The position numbers and the translations under genes were made by a program. A stretch of 8,594 nucleotides of DNA from Deltaproteobacteria bacterium (GTDB taxonomy: Bacteria > Desulfobacterota > Desulfovibrionia > Desulfovibrionales > Desulfovibrionaceae): assembly GCA_031280335.1 (NCBI GenBank), contig JAITGZ010000197.1, forward strand, positions 1 to 8,594, written 5' to 3'. Shown here in pieces: positions 5,239-8,594 of this stretch (its first letter is position 1; the number at the start of each line of letters is the position of its first letter). A model generated the notes under the pieces. That model ran no database searches and had not been told where the DNA came from. It was given only the letters and a program-made list of their open reading frames with translations.

Positions 5239-6678
5239 TTATTTTATCCCTACGAGGTCCTTGACGCACTGTTTTTTCATCTCCAGGTTGGCCAGCTTGG
5301 AGTACATGACTTTTTGCGCCTGAGGGGACCCCGCGCCGTGCATGCTTTCCACCAGGGCCACGCCGCCGGTCATGTTTTCCAGCAGGCGCAACACGCGGAT
5401 TCTGTCTTCCGTGGGCACGGAGGCTGTGCCGCGCAGGTATTTTTGCACATATTTGCCCACTTCCGGGTGGTTCATGTCTTTTTCCGAAGGCATGGTGGCC
5501 AGGATGCCGCCGCCTATATCCTGGGCCAGCCGGTCTATTTCGTAGATGAGGCTGGTGACATTATGTTTGCTGCAATTGGCCAGCAGGGGGTTCACGTAGT
5601 ATGCGCCCGACGCGGTTTTAGCGCCCTCGGCGGAGCAGGCGATGGAGCAGCAGTAGAGGGTTTCAGTCAGGTGGATCATCTGGTTGAGCTTATCCTTGAC
5701 ATGGGCCGCCTTGGCGTAGCCGCCCATGTCGGCGGCCAGGGCCGCCGCGCCGATGACGATATCGGAGACGCCGCCCTTGCAGCCGCCGTAATTCTGGCGG
5801 TGGTAGCTGGCGAAACGCTCCACCAGTAGCCCGGCAAAGTCGGTTTCGCCGCACATGAAGACTTTTTCCCAGGGCACAAACACATCCTCAAGCACGGTCA
5901 GGCATTCGCCGCCCACCACGGCGAATCTGGGGTTGCCCTGGTCCAGGTCGCCATCGGCCTTGCGCCCGTCGTTGGTCTGCCGGCCAAAGATATGCAGCAC
6001 GCCGGGGGCGTCCACAGGCAGGGCGCAGGCAACGGCATAATCCTTGTCGTCCGGCCCCATGGCCATGGTGGGCATGACCAGCATCTCGTGGGAGTTGATC
6101 ATCCCGGTCATGTGGCATTTGGCCCCCCGGATGACAATGCCCTTGTCATCACGCTTCACCACATGCACAAAAAGGTCCGGATCGGCCTGTTTGCCAGGGG
6201 ACAGCCCCCTGTCGCCCTTGGGGTCGGTCATGGCCCCGGCCACCATCAAGTCATTTTCCTGAACGTACAACAGGAATTTTTTCAGGCGCTCGTGGTATTG
6301 GGTGCCCAGAGCCTTGTCCATTTCGTAGGTGACGGTGTAGGCCGCGTTGAGGGCGTCGCACCCCACGCAGCGCTGGTAGCAGGACCCCGTGCGCAGGGAA
6401 ATGGCCCGGAGCATCTTGACTTTTTTCACCAGGTCTTCGCAGCTCTGATGGACATGAGTGAAGCGGTTGATGGTCTTACCGGTGAGGTGCGAGCTGACGT
6501 TGAGCAGATCTTTGCAAACGGGATCAAAGGCCATGTCGTAGGTCATGGCTGCGGCGTTGAAATGCCCGCGCAGGAAAGGATTTTCGGACAGAGTGGCGCT
6601 GTCCAGCAGCTCGCCCATGAAATATACCTTGATGTTCCTTTTGCGCAGGCTTTCAATATACTCTTTGCCGGTCAACAT
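5239..6678 (-). CDS. abfD: 4-hydroxybutyryl-CoA dehydratase / vinylacetyl-CoA delta-isomerase family protein
   Basis: AbfD uses FAD and a [4Fe-4S] cluster to dehydrate 4-hydroxybutyryl-CoA to crotonyl-CoA through a ketyl-radical mechanism, and isomerises vinylacetyl-CoA. It acts in the cytoplasm as a tetramer in clostridial 4-aminobutyrate fermentation and in archaeal CO2 fixation. The 479 residues match the family length. The four cluster ligands are present: C100 and C104 (GSCYQRCVG), H293 and C300 (YHRQNYGGC). Residues equivalent to reported catalytic ones are also present: Y297, K301, E258 (GGECL) and E444 (ESMHGAGSPQAQ). Further family signatures are MTYDMAFDP, GKTINRFTHVHQS, AMTDPKGDRGL, HVKDKLNQM and ETLYCCSIACSAEG. 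The ATG at 6678 has AAAGGAG (6686-6692) 7 bases upstream. No CoA-transferase, 4-hydroxybutyrate dehydrogenase or succinate-semialdehyde dehydrogenase gene is nearby, so the pathway is open. It probably depends on sigma-54 and the upstream activator. A related CoA-ester substrate cannot be excluded. Confidence 0.9.
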   Translation of the reverse strand: MLTGKEYIESLRKRNIKVYFMGELLDSATLSENPFLRGHFNAAAMTYDMAFDPVCKDLLNVSSHLTGKTINRFTHVHQSCEDLVKKVKMLRAISLRTGSCYQRCVGCDALNAAYTVTYEMDKALGTQYHERLKKFLLYVQENDLMVAGAMTDPKGDRGLSPGKQADPDLFVHVVKRDDKGIVIRGAKCHMTGMINSHEMLVMPTMAMGPDDKDYAVACALPVDAPGVLHIFGRQTNDGRKADGDLDQGNPRFAVVGGECLTVLEDVFVPWEKVFMCGETDFAGLLVERFASYHRQNYGGCKGGVSDIVIGAAALAADMGGYAKAAHVKDKLNQMIHLTETLYCCSIACSAEGAKTASGAYYVNPLLANCSKHNVTSLIYEIDRLAQDIGGGILATMPSEKDMNHPEVGKYVQKYLRGTASVPTEDRIRVLRLLENMTGGVALVESMHGAGSPQAQKVMYSKLANLEMKKQCVKDLVGIK

Positions 6679-6731
6679 GACGTTTCTCCTTTGCTGGGGT
6701 TGGGGGATTAAAGCCTATGACCGGTACGGAG

Positions 6732-6746
6732 GCAAGAACCATACCA
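6732..6746 (-). promoter_or_regulatory. Sigma-54 (-24/-12) promoter of abfD
   Basis: Read on the minus strand the site is TGGTATGGTTCTTGC. It has the conserved TGG of the -24 element and TTGC of the -12 element, with the obligatory GG-N10-GC spacing. Against the consensus TGGCACG-N4-TTGC the invariant GG and GC are exact. Transcription would begin near 6720, leaving a leader of about 42 bases before ATG 6678. The gene directly upstream encodes a sigma-54 activator with an intact GAFTGA loop, which makes this reading considerably more likely than a chance match. Confidence 0.7.
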
Positions 6747-6748
6747 AA

Positions 6749-6762
6749 GGCGGACGTCCGCC
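6749..6762. promoter_or_regulatory. Perfect 14-base palindrome next to the -24 element
   Basis: GGCGGACGTCCGCC is its own reverse complement. It begins 2 bases upstream of the TGG of the sigma-54 promoter, at about -29 to -42. Sigma-54 activators usually bind 80-200 bases upstream, so this position suits an operator for another regulator, or a site that affects holoenzyme or DNA looping. It may also be chance in GC-rich DNA. Confidence 0.4.
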
Positions 6763-6829
6763 GCACGGGACGCGCGGCAAGGCGCTTACACCACCCGGCA
6801 GGAGCCGGATATAGGAAATATTTCACCAA

Positions 6830-6842
6830 GGTGCCCGGCACC
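6830..6842. promoter_or_regulatory. Candidate upstream activator site for abfD
   Basis: GGTGCC-C-GGCACC is a perfect 6-base inverted repeat with a 1-base centre, at about -110 to -122 from the predicted abfD start, a usual distance for a sigma-54 enhancer. It adjoins GC-hairpin repeat D, so it may be only part of that repeat. Confidence 0.25.
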
Positions 6843-6906
6843 CCGGCCGAAGGGGGCAATCCCTTTGGAAACCCAATTATTGAGGAGGGGGGGCGACAGC
6901 CCCAAA
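6842..6906 (+). repeat. GC-hairpin dispersed repeat, copy D
   Basis: The first half (6842-6877) aligns with copy A and keeps its stem as CCGAAGGG / CCCTTTGG (6847-6854, 6861-6868), with one wobble pair and loop GGCAAT. The second half holds GGGGC-GACA-GCCCC (6890-6903) and shares the exact 17-mer GGGGCGACAGCCCCAAA with copy B. Copy D therefore contains, in the same order and orientation, the modules that are about 170 bases apart in the nusB spacer. Confidence 0.65.
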
Positions 6907-6915
6907 AATGTGTGT

Positions 6916-7075
6916 AATTTTAAGGAAACACTGATTAATTCGGGGATCCGCCCAGAACCCCCGCTGGGGGGAATAAGAAAGGGGCATGTTCGCCCAGGCG
7001 TTACTTTACCTCTGCCATCCCTCTGCACAACAGCAAGGTACCCTCAAGAGAATAAATCAGCATTTCCTTAAAGTT
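6916..7075. mobile_element. 160-base MITE-like element or insertion remnant with 26-base terminal inverted repeats
   Basis: The left arm (6916-6941, plus strand) and right arm (7050-7075, read on the minus strand) agree at 22 of 26 positions. They share TTTAAGGAAA, then two differing bases, then CTGATT-N-ATTC. Similarity stops abruptly on both sides of the arms, as expected for element ends. The 108-base interior has no coding capacity of its own. No clear target-site duplication is visible, so the insertion may be old, or the outer ends may lie slightly further out. The right end and part of the interior form the last 24 codons and stop of the activator gene. The arms are AT-rich compared with the surroundings. 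I do not recognise the parent insertion sequence. Confidence 0.55.
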
Positions 7076-8533
7076 GAAATGCTCTAAGTATTGTATCTCT
7101 TTTTCAGCGTTCCGTTTCGACAGTTTCAAGCGGGCGGCCTTTTTGATGACAGTGGAAGGATCCACACCGTTATGCAGGGCGGCCTGCCGGCAAGAGCCGT
7201 AGCGGGCAATGGCGGCCTGCCAGAAGCCCGCTTCAAACTGGGCCAGGGCGTCGCGGTAGTGGCCGGGGTACTGGACGGCAGCGGCGCGTTCCTCCTGGCG
7301 GCGCGCCGTCCAGGGCAGATGTTCGGGCAGGATTTCACGGGCCGGGCTCACCAGTACCAGGCGCTCGATAAGGTTTTCCAGTTCCCGCACATTGCCGTGC
7401 CAGGGGTGGTTTTCCAGCAGGTTATAGAGGGACGGGGCAATGGATTTTTGGGCGTGGTGTTTGGCGTTGAATTTTTTCAGAAAGGCGTGGGCCAAGGGGA
7501 TGATATCCTGGCGGCGTTCGGCCAGGGGAGGGATGTACAGCTGCAGGATATTCAGGCGGTAGTAAAGATCCACCCGAAAACTCCCCTTTTCGATCATGGT
7601 TTCCAGATCCTTGTTGGTGGCGGCGATGATGCGCACATCCACCGTGCGCGGGCTTATGCCGCCTACCCGAAAAAATTCCTTGTGCTGCACGAAGCGCAGC
7701 AGTTTTACCTGCAGGAGCAGGGGGAGTTCTCCGATTTCATCCAGGAGGATGCTGCCGCCGGCTGCGGCCTCAAAAAGGCCGATGCGGCCCCGGCGTCTGG
7801 CCCCGGTAAAGGCTCCTTCCTCGTGTCCGAAGAGTTCCGTTTCCAGCAGGTTTTCCGGTATGGCCCCGCAGTTGATTTTCAGGAAAGGAGCCCGTGAGCG
7901 CTCGCTGTTGAGGTGTACGAAGTTGGCCAGCACCTCCTTGCCCACGCCTGATGCCCCGGTGATGAGCAGCGGCGCTTCCACCCCGGCGAACTTGACCGCC
8001 TTTTTGTACAAGGTATCCATGGTGGGGGTGGTGATGGCGTCTTCGTTGCAGATATAAAGCTGCTTGGAAAGTTCCTCCAGTTTCTGGTCCGACTCTTGCA
8101 GCCTGGAGGTGGTAACATCCAGCTCCTCGCGCAGCTTGAGGATTTCCGTCATATCCCGCACATTGGTCACCACACGGAATATCTCCCCGTCTTCGTTGCG
8201 CACCGGGCTGCTGGTGATGATGCTCTGGCGGCCTCCGGCAAAGCGCTGGGTCAGAGTCACGGTGTCCCTGGATTCCAGTACCAGGGCCGTGCCCGAGGGG
8301 GAAAAGAGCTTTTGCATATCTTCATCGTACACGCTGCGCCCGATGATCTTCTCCCTGGAAATGCCCGTAGCCTTGGTGTAGTTGTCGTTGATGCGCAGGA
8401 GTATCCCTCTGTCGTCGGCCACCACGAAGCCGTCATGGGAAGACTCCAGAATGGTCTCCATTTCCAGATTCTGGGCCTGGAGCTTCTGAATCTTCTTGTG
8501 GAGCCTTTCCAGACAGGCCTCGTACAGGAGCAC
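7001..8533 (-). CDS. PAS-domain sigma-54-dependent transcriptional activator (enhancer-binding protein)
   Basis: This 510-residue protein should bind DNA upstream of a -24/-12 promoter and use ATP to remodel sigma-54 RNA polymerase. A short coiled coil (1-27) precedes a PAS sensor domain (about 28-135: ILESSHDGFVVADDRGILLRIND to VRDMTEI) and a second helical linker (135-165). The AAA+ domain (about 170-400) has Walker A GASGVGKE (193-200), the sigma-54-contacting GAFTGA loop (240-245), Walker B SILLDE (261-266), RIIAATNKDL (301-310) and HPWHGNVREL (376-385). A Fis-type helix-turn-helix is at about 428-472 (GSCRQAALHNGVDPSTVIKKAARL). GTG 8533 is chosen because GGAGG (8541-8545) lies 7 bases upstream. 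There is no receiver domain, so the signal is probably a small ligand or redox state sensed by PAS. Residues 487-510 lie inside the MITE-like element and are an unusual tail. The likely target is abfD. Confidence 0.92.
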   Translation of the reverse strand: MLLYEACLERLHKKIQKLQAQNLEMETILESSHDGFVVADDRGILLRINDNYTKATGISREKIIGRSVYDEDMQKLFSPSGTALVLESRDTVTLTQRFAGGRQSIITSSPVRNEDGEIFRVVTNVRDMTEILKLREELDVTTSRLQESDQKLEELSKQLYICNEDAITTPTMDTLYKKAVKFAGVEAPLLITGASGVGKEVLANFVHLNSERSRAPFLKINCGAIPENLLETELFGHEEGAFTGARRRGRIGLFEAAAGGSILLDEIGELPLLLQVKLLRFVQHKEFFRVGGISPRTVDVRIIAATNKDLETMIEKGSFRVDLYYRLNILQLYIPPLAERRQDIIPLAHAFLKKFNAKHHAQKSIAPSLYNLLENHPWHGNVRELENLIERLVLVSPAREILPEHLPWTARRQEERAAAVQYPGHYRDALAQFEAGFWQAAIARYGSCRQAALHNGVDPSTVIKKAARLKLSKRNAEKEIQYLEHFNFKEMLIYSLEGTLLLCRGMAEVK

Positions 8534-8540
8534 GCCTTCT

Positions 8541-8555
8541 CCTCCACCCGGGAGG
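8541..8555 (-). promoter_or_regulatory. Ribosome binding site of the activator, inside a small hairpin
   Basis: On the minus strand CCTCC (8551-8555) can pair with the Shine-Dalgarno GGAGG (8541-8545) around the loop CGGGT, hiding the site. The 7-base spacing to GTG 8533 supports that start. The 5-base stem is short, and the effect on translation is inferred. Confidence 0.4.
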
Positions 8556-8556
8556 C

Positions 8557-8594
8557 TCTGGGGAGCAGCCCCGTATTCCCGCTGCCCCAGGCAG
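8557..8594 (+). repeat. GC-hairpin repeat fragment at the window edge, copy E
   Basis: CTGGGG (8557-8562) faces CCCCAG (8575-8580's neighbourhood), with further GC pairing between them. CCCGCTGCCC at 8569-8578 is shared with copy C. The sequence continues beyond the window, so its extent and the promoter of the activator gene cannot be seen. Confidence 0.35.

Larger units (their letters stand above)
6679..7000 (-). other. 322-base control region between the activator gene and abfD
   Basis: No gene is visible. From the abfD side it contains the ribosome binding site (6686-6692), a sigma-54 promoter (6732-6746), a 14-base perfect palindrome (6749-6762), a small stem CCGGC-AGGA-GCCGG (6795-6808), the palindrome GGTGCC-C-GGCACC (6830-6842), a GC-hairpin repeat (6842-6906), and the left arm and interior of a 160-base element (6916 onward). 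A stem CCCCC-GCT-GGGGG (6958-6970) lies about 30 bases beyond the activator stop codon and could weakly terminate it, followed on the minus strand by TTCT only. Confidence 0.55.

Noticed and set aside
5212..5829. 205-codon plus-strand frame opposite abfD
   Set aside because: It overlaps conserved AbfD sequence, is rich in His/Gly/Phe, and lacks a ribosome binding site.
7091..7897. 268-codon plus-strand frame opposite the activator
   Set aside because: It is antisense to the AAA+ domain with Walker and GAFTGA motifs; no independent support.

Overview
The window looks like a chromosomal segment of a Desulfovibrio-type sulfate-reducing bacterium (Desulfovibrionaceae). This is inferred from three things. 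The pyruvate:ferredoxin oxidoreductase start closely resembles the Desulfovibrio africanus enzyme as I recall it. Uroporphyrinogen-III methyltransferase and synthase are fused in one protein, as in Desulfovibrio. The coding sequence is GC-rich, with GC-palindromic spacers. There are no rRNA, tRNA, CRISPR or complete IS genes.

Layout. (1) Positions 1-2315, minus strand: a PilZ-domain protein (2315-1887), then the CheW-REC coupling protein CheV (1671-694), then, 34 bases on, the first 219 codons of pyruvate:ferredoxin oxidoreductase (659 to the window edge). CheV and the oxidoreductase probably share a transcript. (2) Positions 2600-5087, plus strand: NusB with an unusual acidic/proline-rich insertion, then, after a 319-base repeat-rich spacer, the bifunctional SUMT-HemD protein that makes precorrin-2 for siroheme, heme and cobalamin. 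(3) Positions 8533-5239, minus strand: a PAS-AAA+-Fis sigma-54 activator, then a 4-hydroxybutyryl-CoA dehydratase (AbfD) with all four [4Fe-4S] ligands. A well-spaced sigma-54 (-24/-12) promoter lies directly upstream of abfD, so the activator very probably controls it.

Intergenic DNA is the second theme. Four spacers and the edge region carry GC-rich hairpins of the form GGGGC-loop-GCCCC, including a 17-base string identical at 3498-3514 and 6890-6906. Separately, an AT-richer 26-base inverted-repeat pair (22 of 26 matching) bounds a 160-base segment at 6916-7075. This segment looks like a MITE or the remnant of an insertion. It overlaps the 3' end of the activator gene and encodes its last 24 residues. 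A related 30-base sequence sits directly after the pilZ stop codon (1857-1886).

Most promising observations: an orphan abfD under a dedicated PAS/sigma-54 switch in a probable sulfate reducer, and the MITE-like element that seems to have rewritten the activator's C-terminus.
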